Shown: positions 27,816-36,046 of the stretch, piece after piece
Numbering within the stretch: the first letter of the stretch is position 1
Layout of the letters: the number at the start of each line of letters is the position of its first letter
Assembly: GCF_000250635.1 (NCBI RefSeq)
Contig: NC_016940.1
Location: 2,404,001-2,468,000 of the forward strand
Direction of reading: 5' to 3'
DNA length: 64,000 nucleotides
Source: Saprospira grandis str. Lewin
Lineage (GTDB): Bacteria > Bacteroidota > Bacteroidia > Chitinophagales > Saprospiraceae
The notes under the pieces: generated by a model
What the model saw: only the letters and a program-made list of their open reading frames with translations
Database searches by the model: none
Told to the model about the DNA's origin: nothing
Position numbers and translations under genes: made by a program

Positions 27816-28841
27816 TTAGCGCAAGATAACTTTCTGTGTGCTAGAAGCGCTACCATTGTTGATCTCGATGAGGTAGATACCCGCAGTAAACTGAGCAGTA
27901 GGCAATTGGAATTGCTGTTGGCCCATTTGCTTGCCTAGGTTTTGGCTGTGTAGACGTTGGCCCAAGCTGTTATAGATGTTGATCTGTAGATCCTGCTCCT
28001 CCTGAAGATCGAGGAACAATTGTACATCGCCAGCGGCAGGGTTGGGGAATACGCTAAAGGCATTGAGGCCATCAATATGCGTAGTGGCTACAGTAGTAGA
28101 TGTGCGGTAGTAGTGAACTTGAGAAGGGTTCAGGCCATAGCAGATGAGTACGTTGTCGGTAAGGTCGCCACATTCAACATCATTTACCGTAGTAGCATAG
28201 CTGTTCACAAGGTTCATATAAGAAATCAAAGCAGGAGCAGAAAGCTGAGCATCGGTAAAGGCGTCAAAAACAGTCAATACATCACTAAGAGTATTGATAT
28301 CATTCACAGAAGTAATGCCTAAATTACTAAGCGTATCACAAAAGCCCATAGTAGCATTACTAACATTGAAAATATCACAACAAGGGCTGACGAAGGGGGG
28401 GGCAGATTGTCCATTTAGAATACTATCTAGGAGTGTTTGTACTTGTCCCATATCATATCCAATAGCAATCATACCAAAGGTATCGCCAGGAGCAACCGTT
28501 ACGCCATAGCGGCTAAGGGTTGCGGGATCTAAGATTCCATCAGCATCAGTGCCAATGATCACATCTCCACCACCATTAGTGGTGTCGCAGGCCGTACGAG
28601 CGCTATCTAGAGCACAAGTTCCCTTCTTCACGATCAAGTACTCTACATTGGCAAAACCAACGCCCTGTATACTCATAGGAGGAGCAGGTGTCCAAACTGT
28701 ACCGCCCACATCATAGCTATTTATGCCAGTTTGTACTTCGGGAGCCGTTCTGTTATTACAAGTAGTTGTGGCTTGAGCAAAAAGTTGTTGGCCAACAAAA
28801 AGTGATAGGGCCAAGAAAAGAGTGAGTTGTAGTCCTTTCAT
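27816..28841 (-). CDS. secreted protein with T9SS sorting domain
   Basis: The 341-residue protein has a signal peptide (LTLFLALSLFVGQQLFAQ), then about 240 residues rich in Asp, Asn, Thr and Cys with no domain I recognise. A clear T9SS type A tail follows (AFSVFPNPAAGDVQLFL, INIYNSLGQRLHSQ, FTAGIYLIEIN, ending VILR). Eight or so cysteines in the mature part suggest disulphides outside the cell. A TAACTTTG box at 28895-28902 may be its -7 promoter element. Confidence 0.85.
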   Translation of the reverse strand: MKGLQLTLFLALSLFVGQQLFAQATTTCNNRTAPEVQTGINSYDVGGTVWTPAPPMSIQGVGFANVEYLIVKKGTCALDSARTACDTTNGGGDVIIGTDADGILDPATLSRYGVTVAPGDTFGMIAIGYDMGQVQTLLDSILNGQSAPPFVSPCCDIFNVSNATMGFCDTLSNLGITSVNDINTLSDVLTVFDAFTDAQLSAPALISYMNLVNSYATTVNDVECGDLTDNVLICYGLNPSQVHYYRTSTTVATTHIDGLNAFSVFPNPAAGDVQLFLDLQEEQDLQINIYNSLGQRLHSQNLGKQMGQQQFQLPTAQFTAGIYLIEINNGSASSTQKVILR

Positions 28842-28894
28842 TAGATGAAATTTAAAGGTTCATAATTTTAGTGTCAGAATGCTTGCTAGGCTTA

Positions 28895-28902
28895 CAAAGT
28901 TA
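28895..28902 (-). promoter_or_regulatory. possible -7 box of the 27816-28841 gene
   Basis: TAACTTTG on the minus strand, about 54 nt before the start codon. The nearest TTG is 15 nt upstream of it, shorter than usual. Confidence 0.35.
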
Positions 28903-29159
28903 AAGATTATCGGCAAACAAAATCTTTTTCCTTAGTTTTTTTAAGCCTAGAACTAGAGTAAGCTAAGGAAAATGAGGCTAAATGGCCCGTTTTGGCAGAA
29001 GTTCCCCCCTTTTTTACCCATTTAATTTTAGAAGCAAAGGCTTTTAGCTTGCTCCCCCTACTTTTGTTTGGCCAGTCTATGTCTATCCAAAATAAATAAG
29101 AAGAGAAGCGCCAAATGGAAGAAAATTATACATCTACCTAGAAATTAGTTTATTTGCCT

Positions 29160-29167
29160 TAAATTTG
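29160..29167 (+). promoter_or_regulatory. possible -7 box of the TonB receptor gene
   Basis: TAAATTTG matches TAnnTTTG, 62 nt before the start codon. No -33 TTG lies at standard distance. A second match, TACTTTTG, is at 29059-29066. The rest of this 388-bp divergent gap holds only a weak CCTTAG/CTAAGG inverted repeat. Confidence 0.35.
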
Positions 29168-29229
29168 TCGGCGTTTTACTCAATGAGTCCAACGCAGAAC
29201 ATCCAAAATATACTTTAAAACTTGATGAA

Positions 29230-31878
29230 ATGAAAAACTTTAACGTATTGGGCCTTTGCCTGCTACTCAGTTTGCTGACTAGCTGGGCCTATGGGCAAAA
29301 AGCCACGGTAAAGGGTGTCGTGACCGACGCTAACTCTAAAGAACCCCTTCCCGCTACCCTCCGTATCCTCGATACTGAGGGCAAGTTAGTGACTGGCGCC
29401 GGAGCCGATGTGCTTTCTGGAGAATATATGATCTCTGTAGATGCCGGAACCTATAAAATGACGGTCTCTTATATCGGCCTAGCCGATCAATCTTTTGATC
29501 TGGAATTAGCCGCAGGAGAAACCAAAGAGGTCAATGTGGAAATGAAAGAGGAGGATAACCTCATGAAAACAGTGACCGTAACAGGCTCTAAGGCCGGAAC
29601 CCAATTGGCCAAGAATACCGTCTCTATTGATGTGGTAAAACCCACTCTAGTCGATAATACCAATGCCACTAAGGTAGATGAGGTGGTCGATAAGGTGCCT
29701 GGTGTAACTGTTGTAGACGGCCAAGCCAATATCCGCGGGGGCTCTGGCTATTCTTATGGAGCCGGTAGCCGAGTGCTTATCCTCGTAGATGACCTCCCCT
29801 TCATGTCTGCCGATGCCGGCTTTGCCAACTGGAGAGATATCCCCGTAGAAAATATTGAGCAAATCGAGGTCCTCAAAGGAGCCGCCTCTGCTCTCTATGG
29901 CTCTTCTGCCCTAAACGGAATTATTAATATCCGCACAGCTTATGCCAAAGCTAAACCCGTTACGAAGTTCTCGCTTTTCCAAACTTCTTTTGTTCAACCT
30001 AGCAGCAGAAAAATACCTTCTGTATATAATCCAGACACAATGGTGGAAGTCTCTGGCCAGGCTTGGTGGGCCCAAGACTCTATCTCCGCCAACCTTACCG
30101 ATGATGGGGGAGCTTCTTATTATGATACTACTTTTACCCCCCAATGGCTAGCGGGCCCCCGTGGCTATCGCAAACCCATCGAGTTTGGCGCCTCTTTGGC
30201 CCACCGCCGAAAAATTGGTAAACTCGACCTTACCCTAGGTGCCAACGGTTTCTATAAAGATTCTTACCTAGCCGGAGAATACGAACGCAAACTCAGAGCC
30301 AACGCCAATGTCCGCTACCGCTTTACCGATAGCCTCAATGTTGGCGCAAATATCAATGTGAATTTCGGAAACTCTTCTTCTTTCTTCCTCTGGAATAACT
30401 CGAATTATTATCTCCTAGCCAGAGAAAGACGATATATAGATAATGCCTCTTTCGTTACTTACCCAGGTTCTGTGACCGAATCAGTAACCTCTCGGATCAA
30501 TGTCGATCCCTACCTCACTTATTTTGATCGCAAAGGAAATCGCCACCGCCTACAAACTCGTATCTATTATATCAATAATGAGAATGGCAATAACCAAAGT
30601 AATAGCTCTACGCTCTACTATGGCGAGTACCAGTTCCAAAGAGAGTTCAAACAACTACAAGGCCTCAAAATGGTGGCCGGCCTAGTCGGTCAGTATTCTG
30701 CCGCCCAATCTCAACTCTATGGAAATGCCGAATACGATATCTCTAATTATGCCGCCTATGTCCAACTCGATAAGGGCTTCCTTACCGATGAATTTGGCGA
30801 TAGTAAACTCAATTTCTCTTTCGGCGCCCGTATCGAACGTAATGCCATTACAAGCCCCGACTCTATCCTAGTTTCTGTCTCTCAACCCAAAATTGAGAAC
30901 CCCGAACCTAGTTCTGTGGAAGCTAAACCCGTTTTCCGCGCTGGGGTAAATTACGAACTGACGCCCTTTACTTTCCTTCGCGCCTCTTGGGGACAAGGTT
31001 ACCGCTATCCCACTATCGCCGAACGATATATCACTACTTTCGTAGGCGATCCCGCTGGCCTAGGCCTAGAAATCCGAGCCAACCCAGAACTAGAATCTGA
31101 AACTGGCTGGTCTGCTGAACTCGGTATCAAACAAGGCTTCATGATCACTTCTAACTGGAAGGGATTTGTTGATGTCTCTTTCTTCTGGACCCAATACCAG
31201 AATATGATGGAGTTCTCTTTCGGTGGTGGAGATACTGCCGCTATTAACAGAATTACTCTAGGAGGCGCAAATGATGGGTCTACTCCTGTCTTCTTCCAAT
31301 CAGCCAATATCGGAAATACAAATATCCGTGGTGCTGAGTTTAGCGTAATGGGTACCGGAAAAATCGCTGGCGTAGATATGAACCTCCTCGCTGGCTATAC
31401 GTTCCTCGATCCCCGCTTCCAAGATTTTGACGAGCGCCAACAACTCCTCAGCTCTAACGATACCACCAATATCCTCAAGTACCGCGCCCGCCATACGGTT
31501 AAGTTTGATGCCGAAGCCTTTTTCCTCAAAGAAAATAACCTCTCGGTCGGACTCTCTGTAAATGCTAGCAGTAGTATGCTCGCTATCGACCGCGTTTTCC
31601 AAGATCTCGTTTTCTCAGATAATGATTATGAACGCTATGGCCCAGCTGATGTCTTCGGTATCGGCCGCTACCGCCAACACGTTAATAGTGGCGAATATGT
31701 AAACCTCAGCGCCCGTATTGGCTACCGCCACGCTTTCAAAAATGCTGAAGGCGAAGAAAAATGGGGCGCTAAGATCTCTGTCGTAGGCAAAAACTTGCTC
31801 AATCAAGAGTATACTCTACGCCCCGCTCTAGTAGCTGCTCCTGCCAACTTTACTCTACGCCTAGATTTCGATTTCTAG
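29230..31878 (+). CDS. TonB-dependent outer-membrane receptor
   Basis: The 882-residue receptor imports a ligand across the outer membrane using TonB/ExbBD energy. It has a signal peptide (LGLCLLLSLLTSWAYGQ) and a carboxypeptidase-regulatory-like beta-sandwich at about 24-110 (ATVKGVVTDANSKEPLPAT). A plug domain follows at about 125-235 (VDKVPGVTVVDGQANIRGG, VLILVDDLPFMS, VENIEQIEVLKGAASALYG). The rest is a 22-strand-type barrel ending in aromatic DFDF. The ligand is unknown; the plug sequence is of the colicin I/siderophore or vitamin type. No SusD partner follows, so polysaccharide import is unlikely. It has its own terminator. Confidence 0.93.
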   Translation: MKNFNVLGLCLLLSLLTSWAYGQKATVKGVVTDANSKEPLPATLRILDTEGKLVTGAGADVLSGEYMISVDAGTYKMTVSYIGLADQSFDLELAAGETKEVNVEMKEEDNLMKTVTVTGSKAGTQLAKNTVSIDVVKPTLVDNTNATKVDEVVDKVPGVTVVDGQANIRGGSGYSYGAGSRVLILVDDLPFMSADAGFANWRDIPVENIEQIEVLKGAASALYGSSALNGIINIRTAYAKAKPVTKFSLFQTSFVQPSSRKIPSVYNPDTMVEVSGQAWWAQDSISANLTDDGGASYYDTTFTPQWLAGPRGYRKPIEFGASLAHRRKIGKLDLTLGANGFYKDSYLAGEYERKLRANANVRYRFTDSLNVGANINVNFGNSSSFFLWNNSNYYLLARERRYIDNASFVTYPGSVTESVTSRINVDPYLTYFDRKGNRHRLQTRIYYINNENGNNQSNSSTLYYGEYQFQREFKQLQGLKMVAGLVGQYSAAQSQLYGNAEYDISNYAAYVQLDKGFLTDEFGDSKLNFSFGARIERNAITSPDSILVSVSQPKIENPEPSSVEAKPVFRAGVNYELTPFTFLRASWGQGYRYPTIAERYITTFVGDPAGLGLEIRANPELESETGWSAELGIKQGFMITSNWKGFVDVSFFWTQYQNMMEFSFGGGDTAAINRITLGGANDGSTPVFFQSANIGNTNIRGAEFSVMGTGKIAGVDMNLLAGYTFLDPRFQDFDERQQLLSSNDTTNILKYRARHTVKFDAEAFFLKENNLSVGLSVNASSSMLAIDRVFQDLVFSDNDYERYGPADVFGIGRYRQHVNSGEYVNLSARIGYRHAFKNAEGEEKWGAKISVVGKNLLNQEYTLRPALVAAPANFTLRLDFDF

Positions 31879-31900
31879 TCTCCTGATACATATATTGTAT

Positions 31901-31936
31901 AGCCTCTATTCTGCCTAAGAATAGGGGCTTTTTTTT
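31901..31936 (+). terminator. terminator of the TonB receptor gene
   Basis: AGCCTCTATT / AATAGGGGCT (one G-U) followed by T8. The run leads straight into a GGGGC repeat head at 31937. Confidence 0.88.
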
Positions 31937-32258
31937 GGGGCCTCCCGCCTTCGGCGGGCGCTACGCTTTGGGGCTCGCAGGTCTGCTCGGCCCTTCGCCA
32001 GCAAGCTGGCTCGGTCTGGCCTGACGGCCACCCCGCCGCATCGCTAGGCCGTTTGGCCTTCGGCCATAGCTGCAGGTTGAAACCCGCAGCCAATTTCGGA
32101 ACCACTAAGCTAGATTTTGGCCACCCCTTGGCCTGCAGCTTAAAAGCCGCAGGTCCTGAAAAACGAATACCTTCGCCTTTCTTCAATGAAGCAGGGGCTT
32201 TTAAGCCGCCATGACTAAAGACAAAACAGCCCATCAAAACCTTTATGCCCTATTTGAC
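31937..32258 (+). repeat. long-form composite GGGGC-family repeat, forward
   Basis: Type I head GGGGCCTCCCGCC and GGCGCTACG, perfect core, hairpin CCAGCAAGCTGG, CGCATCGCTAGGCC, and then an extension with CTGCAGGTTGAAACCCGCAG, CTGCAGCTTAAAAGCCGCAG and the block GCCCATCAAAAC-TTTATGCCCTATT. The extension matches 5623-5910 in inverse orientation, in the same module order. The remaining gap to 32507 holds a minus-strand terminator and a TATCT repeat. Confidence 0.85.
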
Positions 32259-32299
32259 AGAGATCAAACAGCCCATCAAAACTTGAACAGTCCCCCCCC

Positions 32300-32334
32300 A
32301 AAAAAAAGGAGCTGGCCTCCACAACCAACTCCTT
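32300..32334 (-). terminator. orphan minus-strand terminator
   Basis: AAGGAGTTGG / CCAGCTCCTT (one G-U) with a 9-nt loop, followed on the minus strand by T8. No minus-strand gene lies upstream, so it may end an unknown small transcript from about 32335-32490. Confidence 0.6.
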
Positions 32335-32461
32335 GCTTCCAAAACAAAGAAGATAAAAGCAAGCTCAAGCTGCCTTATCTGGCCTAAAGACGCTAGGCCC
32401 ATAGCAAGGTTTAATCTGGGCCAAATTTCCATCTTCTATAGCTTTTTGTACGTCTCTGTTC

Positions 32462-32481
32462 TATCTTATCTTATCTTATCT
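32462..32481. repeat. (TATCT)4 pentanucleotide repeat
   Basis: Four perfect TATCT units lie 26 bp before the methyltransferase start codon, in its leader or promoter region. Confidence 0.85.
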
Positions 32482-32507
32482 TCGGCCCGAAAACTAAAAC
32501 CATAAAA

Positions 32508-33428
32508 ATGAACTGGAAGCTAAAAGCTGTGGTCCAAAAAGGCATCTCCTTTTTACCCGCCCCCTTTGATCACAAAGTCAATTACCTCATGCAAAAATAT
32601 GTGACCAAGGGTGTGCAACTCTCGGATGCCTATTTTCTAGACCGTTTAGAGCATGCGCAAAAACATATAGCCGCCTATCAGCAGTATGCGGGCAGTTTGC
32701 AGGGCATACAAACCTTAGAATTGGGAACGGGTTGGTATCCGGTGGTGCCCATTAGTTTGTTTTTGGTCGGGGCGGAGCAGGTCCGCAGCCTAGACCTTAA
32801 CCCCTTGACGCATCGAGCGCATTGGGAGCGCTGCCTGCAAGTATTTCTGGAGAAAGAAGCGGAGGTCCGGCTGCGTTTGCCCATTTTGGAAGAGCGCTGG
32901 GCCATTCTTCAAGCCTTGGCCAAGGAGAGTAGCCATTTGGATGATGCCGCATTTTTGGCCCAATTGCGGCTGTCCTTCCTCTTGGGCGATGCTCGAGAAT
33001 TGAGAGAATTTAAGGAGCAATCTATACAGCTAATCCACTCCAATAACACCTTTGAGCATGTGCATCCAGCAGCCTTGCGGCAGATTTTGCAGCGTTTTCA
33101 GCAATTGCTGGACCCCAAAGGCCTGATGTCCCACTTTGTCGATATGTCAGACCATTTTGCGCATGCCGACCCCAATATTACTATCTATAATTTCTTGCAA
33201 TTTACGCCCAAACAATGGGCCCGCATAGACAATGAAGTGCAGCCACAGAACCGCTGGCGTCTCCCCCAATACTTGAGCCTTTACCAAGAGTTGGGCTTGG
33301 CCCTTTTGGCCGAAGAGCATCGCCCCGGCCGGCCCGAAGAAGTAAAAACAGTAGCCATAGACAAGAGCTTTTCGCAGTTTACAGTAGAAGAGTTGGCGGT
33401 CAGTCATGTCTATTTGTGGAGTCGGTAG
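32508..33428 (+). CDS. class I SAM-dependent methyltransferase-like protein
   Basis: This 306-residue cytoplasmic protein has motif I in LELGTGWYPVVP near residue 72 and an acidic motif at VRSLDLNPL. A motif IV-like region follows (IQLIHSNNTFEHVHP), as in Methyltransf_11/FkbM-related proteins acting on small molecules. The target is unknown. The N-terminal ~50 residues (LPAPFDHKVNYLMQKYVTKG) are conserved-looking but not a domain I can name. A pentanucleotide repeat lies just upstream. The thioredoxin-like gene follows after 66 bp. Confidence 0.8.
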   Translation: MNWKLKAVVQKGISFLPAPFDHKVNYLMQKYVTKGVQLSDAYFLDRLEHAQKHIAAYQQYAGSLQGIQTLELGTGWYPVVPISLFLVGAEQVRSLDLNPLTHRAHWERCLQVFLEKEAEVRLRLPILEERWAILQALAKESSHLDDAAFLAQLRLSFLLGDARELREFKEQSIQLIHSNNTFEHVHPAALRQILQRFQQLLDPKGLMSHFVDMSDHFAHADPNITIYNFLQFTPKQWARIDNEVQPQNRWRLPQYLSLYQELGLALLAEEHRPGRPEEVKTVAIDKSFSQFTVEELAVSHVYLWSR

Positions 33429-33494
33429 TTGTTTTTTTCTCTTGAACTTGTATCTTTAAGGAAGAACAATTTTTCTCTGCACAGACCCTTTTTT

Positions 33495-34382
33495 ATGAAA
33501 CGATACACCCTTGCTGCCCTAAGTCTATTGGCTATTTTTGCCCTACTGCCTTTGTTGGCCTTCTTTAAGCCCGAATCGCTTAAAGTGAGCTTTTCTGAAA
33601 TGGAATGGACGGCAGCCAAGCAACAAGCAAAAACAGAAAACAAACTCTATTTTGTCGATTTTGACGCCAGTTATTGTGCGGCCTGTCGCAATATGGATAT
33701 CTCGACCTATCAGGATAGCCGCTTGGCCAGTTATATGGGCCAAAATGTAGTGGGCCTGCGCTTGGATGTCCAAGATTTTGATGGGGTCATGTGGTCCCAA
33801 AAATATGAGATTGAAGCCTTGCCGACCCTACTCATCTTTAATGAAGAAGGCAAATTGGTCAAGCGATTAGTGGGCTATCAGTCTTCGGCAGATTTGCTCA
33901 AGGCTTTTGAGGAGGTGCGCAGCCCCAAGGGCAGCCCTTCGGTGCCTAGCACAACAACAACGCCTAAGCAAAGCCCGCAACCACTTGCGGAAGAACCCAT
34001 TTTGCCGCCTGCAAAATCGCCAGCCAAAACCAATGAGTCGCCCCGTTTATCGGGCAACCTCTCTATTTTTGAGCAGGGCATACAGGCCAGCGGAAAAGGT
34101 TTGTATGAGGTGGAGCTCAAGCGGCAAAAATCAGAGGGTTTTTCTTTGCAGATGGGCGTCTATAAAGAAGTCAATTACTGGACCTTAGAGGCGGAATCCC
34201 TGCAAAAGCAGCTGCCTGGCCACAAAATCCTCATGCATGTCGATGAGCTGCGGGGCAAAACGGTCTACCAGCTGTTGTTGGGCGAATTTGAGAGCCAGGC
34301 AGCCGCCAGACGCTTTCAGAATGTTTTGCAGCAAAAGAAAATCCGCAAAGGATTGATTAAAGATTTGCGATATTTTAAGTAA
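33495..34382 (+). CDS. membrane-anchored thioredoxin-fold protein with SPOR-like C-terminus
   Basis: The 295-residue protein has an N-terminal anchor or signal (LAALSLLAIFALLPLLAFF). A thioredoxin-like domain follows, with a CAAC active-site motif at Cys61/Cys64 (DASYCAACRNM) and the cis-proline region EALPTLLIF. A Pro/Ser/Lys linker spans about 145-200. The end is SPOR-like (FSLQMGVYKEVNYWTLEAESL, TVYQLLLGEFESQAAARRFQNVL). SPOR domains bind denuded peptidoglycan, so this may be a periplasmic thiol reductase held at the wall. That combination is inferred. ATG at 33495 is chosen; an upstream in-frame extension to 33429 is less likely. Confidence 0.82.
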   Translation: MKRYTLAALSLLAIFALLPLLAFFKPESLKVSFSEMEWTAAKQQAKTENKLYFVDFDASYCAACRNMDISTYQDSRLASYMGQNVVGLRLDVQDFDGVMWSQKYEIEALPTLLIFNEEGKLVKRLVGYQSSADLLKAFEEVRSPKGSPSVPSTTTTPKQSPQPLAEEPILPPAKSPAKTNESPRLSGNLSIFEQGIQASGKGLYEVELKRQKSEGFSLQMGVYKEVNYWTLEAESLQKQLPGHKILMHVDELRGKTVYQLLLGEFESQAAARRFQNVLQQKKIRKGLIKDLRYFK

Positions 34383-34405
34383 TACCGCTCAGAGTTCAAT
34401 ATCTT

Positions 34406-34442
34406 CTCCCCCGCAGCCATGGGCTGCGGGGGAGTTTTTTTT
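34406..34442 (+). terminator. terminator after the thioredoxin-like gene
   Basis: Perfect 13-bp stem CTCCCCCGCAGCC / GGCTGCGGGGGAG over an ATG triloop, then T8. Confidence 0.93.
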
Positions 34443-34445
34443 AGC

Positions 34446-34605
34446 TGGGGCCTAGCCTAGGGCCGCAGGCCCTAAATGGCCCAGCGCTGCGCAGCCGTGG
34501 CGCGAAGCGCCAGACCAAAGCCCGCAGGGCTGCAGGGCCGAGCAGACTTGCGAGCGGCGAAGCCTAGCGGCGGCCGCCCCCCTGAACAGGGCGGCCGCGG
34601 GCCCC
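34446..34605 (-). repeat. GGGGC-headed modular repeat, type III, reverse
   Basis: Minus-strand GGGGCCCGCGGCCGCCC head, core with AAGTCTGCTCGGCC, and GCGCAGCGCTGGGCC tail. It sits between a terminator and hutI. Confidence 0.88.
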
Positions 34606-34638
34606 AAAAGAAACAACATAAATAGCAATAAAAACGAG

Positions 34639-35895
34639 ATGCAATTACTAACAAACATTGGCTGCATTTGGCAGCAAGCGCAAGAGCTACCCGCCTTGCG
34701 CAGAGGCGCCGAATTGGCCCAATTACCCTATTTGAAAGATGCTTATATGCTATTGGAGGGTGACCGAATTGTAGAATTTGGCCCCATGGATAACTGTCCC
34801 GAAAAAGAGGGATATAGCGTTTATGATGTGCAAGGAAGAGACCTATTTCCGAGCTTTTGCGACTCGCATAGTCATTTGGTTTTTGCGGCCCCGCGGCAGG
34901 AGGAATTTGTCTATCGGATTCAGGGCTTGAGCTATCATGAAATAGCGGCCAAGGGGGGCGGTATCCTCAACTCGGCCAAGCGCTTGCAAGCCATGCCCGA
35001 GGAGCAGCTGTTGGCCGAGGCCAAAAAGCGCTTATTGGCCCTTTTGCGTTTGGGGACAGGCGCCTTGGAGATCAAAAGTGGATATGGATTGACCTATGAG
35101 GCCGAGCTCAAAATGCTGCGGGTCATTAAGGCCCTCAAAGCTTGGGCGCCCATTCCCATTAAGGCGACTTTTTTGGGGGCGCATGCTTTGCCACCCGAAT
35201 ATAAAGAAGACCGAGCCGCCTATATGGACCTATTAATAGAGCAACTATTGCCCAAAATTGCCGAAGAAGGACTAGCCGATTATATCGATGTATTTTGTGA
35301 GAAAGGCTTTTTCTCTTTGGAGGAAGCGCAGCGGATTATGGAAGCGGGCAAGGCCTATGGTTTGCCGGCCAAAATACATTGCAATCAGTTTAATTCTATG
35401 GGCGCTATTGAGGCGGCGATAGCGGCTGGGGCTCGTTCGGTGGACCATCTAGAGGTCCTCAATACCGATGAAATGAAGGCCTTGGGCCAAGCCGATACCC
35501 TAGCTTGCCTCTTGCCCACGGCCCCCTTCTTTTTGAATGATGATCATCGGACGCCAGCTAGGGCATTAATTGAGGCGGGAGCCGCTGTAGTTTTGGCCAG
35601 TGATTATAATCCGGGCACCACCCCTTCGGGCCGAATGAGCTTTGTTTGCTCTTTGGCCTGTATTCAGTTGCGGATGTTGCCCGAAGAGGCCATTAATGCC
35701 GCTTCTTTGCATGGGGCCTATGCCATGGACCTAGAGCAGGAGCTGGGCTGTATTCGTCCGGGCGCTAGGGCCAACTTCTTCCTCACCGAAGCCTTGCCCA
35801 GCTTGGCTTATTTGCCCTATAGCTTTGGTTCGGACCTCATTGAGGCCGTCTTTTTGAATGGGGAGTTGCATTGGGAAAAACAAGCCTTAATCTAA
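34639..35895 (+). CDS. hutI: imidazolonepropionase
   Basis: HutI hydrolyses 4-imidazolone-5-propionate to N-formimino-L-glutamate, the third step of histidine breakdown, in the cytoplasm. The 418-residue amidohydrolase shows the metal site DSHSHLVFA (His77, His79), followed by RIQGLSYHEIAAKGGGI, which is typical of HutI. Further metal ligands are in KIHCNQFNSMG (about 252) and HLEVL, and the catalytic Asp is in LASDYNPGTTPSG. The length is normal. No other hut gene is in the window. The start follows CGAG at 34639, just after a type III repeat. A terminator follows. Confidence 0.95.
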   Translation: MQLLTNIGCIWQQAQELPALRRGAELAQLPYLKDAYMLLEGDRIVEFGPMDNCPEKEGYSVYDVQGRDLFPSFCDSHSHLVFAAPRQEEFVYRIQGLSYHEIAAKGGGILNSAKRLQAMPEEQLLAEAKKRLLALLRLGTGALEIKSGYGLTYEAELKMLRVIKALKAWAPIPIKATFLGAHALPPEYKEDRAAYMDLLIEQLLPKIAEEGLADYIDVFCEKGFFSLEEAQRIMEAGKAYGLPAKIHCNQFNSMGAIEAAIAAGARSVDHLEVLNTDEMKALGQADTLACLLPTAPFFLNDDHRTPARALIEAGAAVVLASDYNPGTTPSGRMSFVCSLACIQLRMLPEEAINAASLHGAYAMDLEQELGCIRPGARANFFLTEALPSLAYLPYSFGSDLIEAVFLNGELHWEKQALI

Positions 35896-35928
35896 GATAA
35901 AAGCACTAGATTTCCATTGCTTTATTGG

Positions 35929-35966
35929 GTCTAACTCTTTTTATATGAAAGGAGTTAGGCTTTTTT
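35929..35966 (+). terminator. terminator of hutI
   Basis: GTCTAACTCTTTT / AAAGGAGTTAGGC with G-U pairs, 6-nt loop, then T6. Confidence 0.82.
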
Positions 35967-36046
35967 GATGTATATACAACAATTTTCCACTTTGATTGTA
36001 TATATTGTCGTTCTAATCAACAGCTTCTTATCTAAATCAATACCTT

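Noticed and set aside
28842-29229. Riboswitch upstream of the TonB receptor
   Set aside because: I looked for cobalamin-type conserved boxes and found none; only promoter-like boxes and a weak inverted repeat are visible.
32250-32432. 60-codon minus-strand gene or leader peptide
   Set aside because: The frame passes through a strong terminator and a C8A8 run; no family match or promoter.
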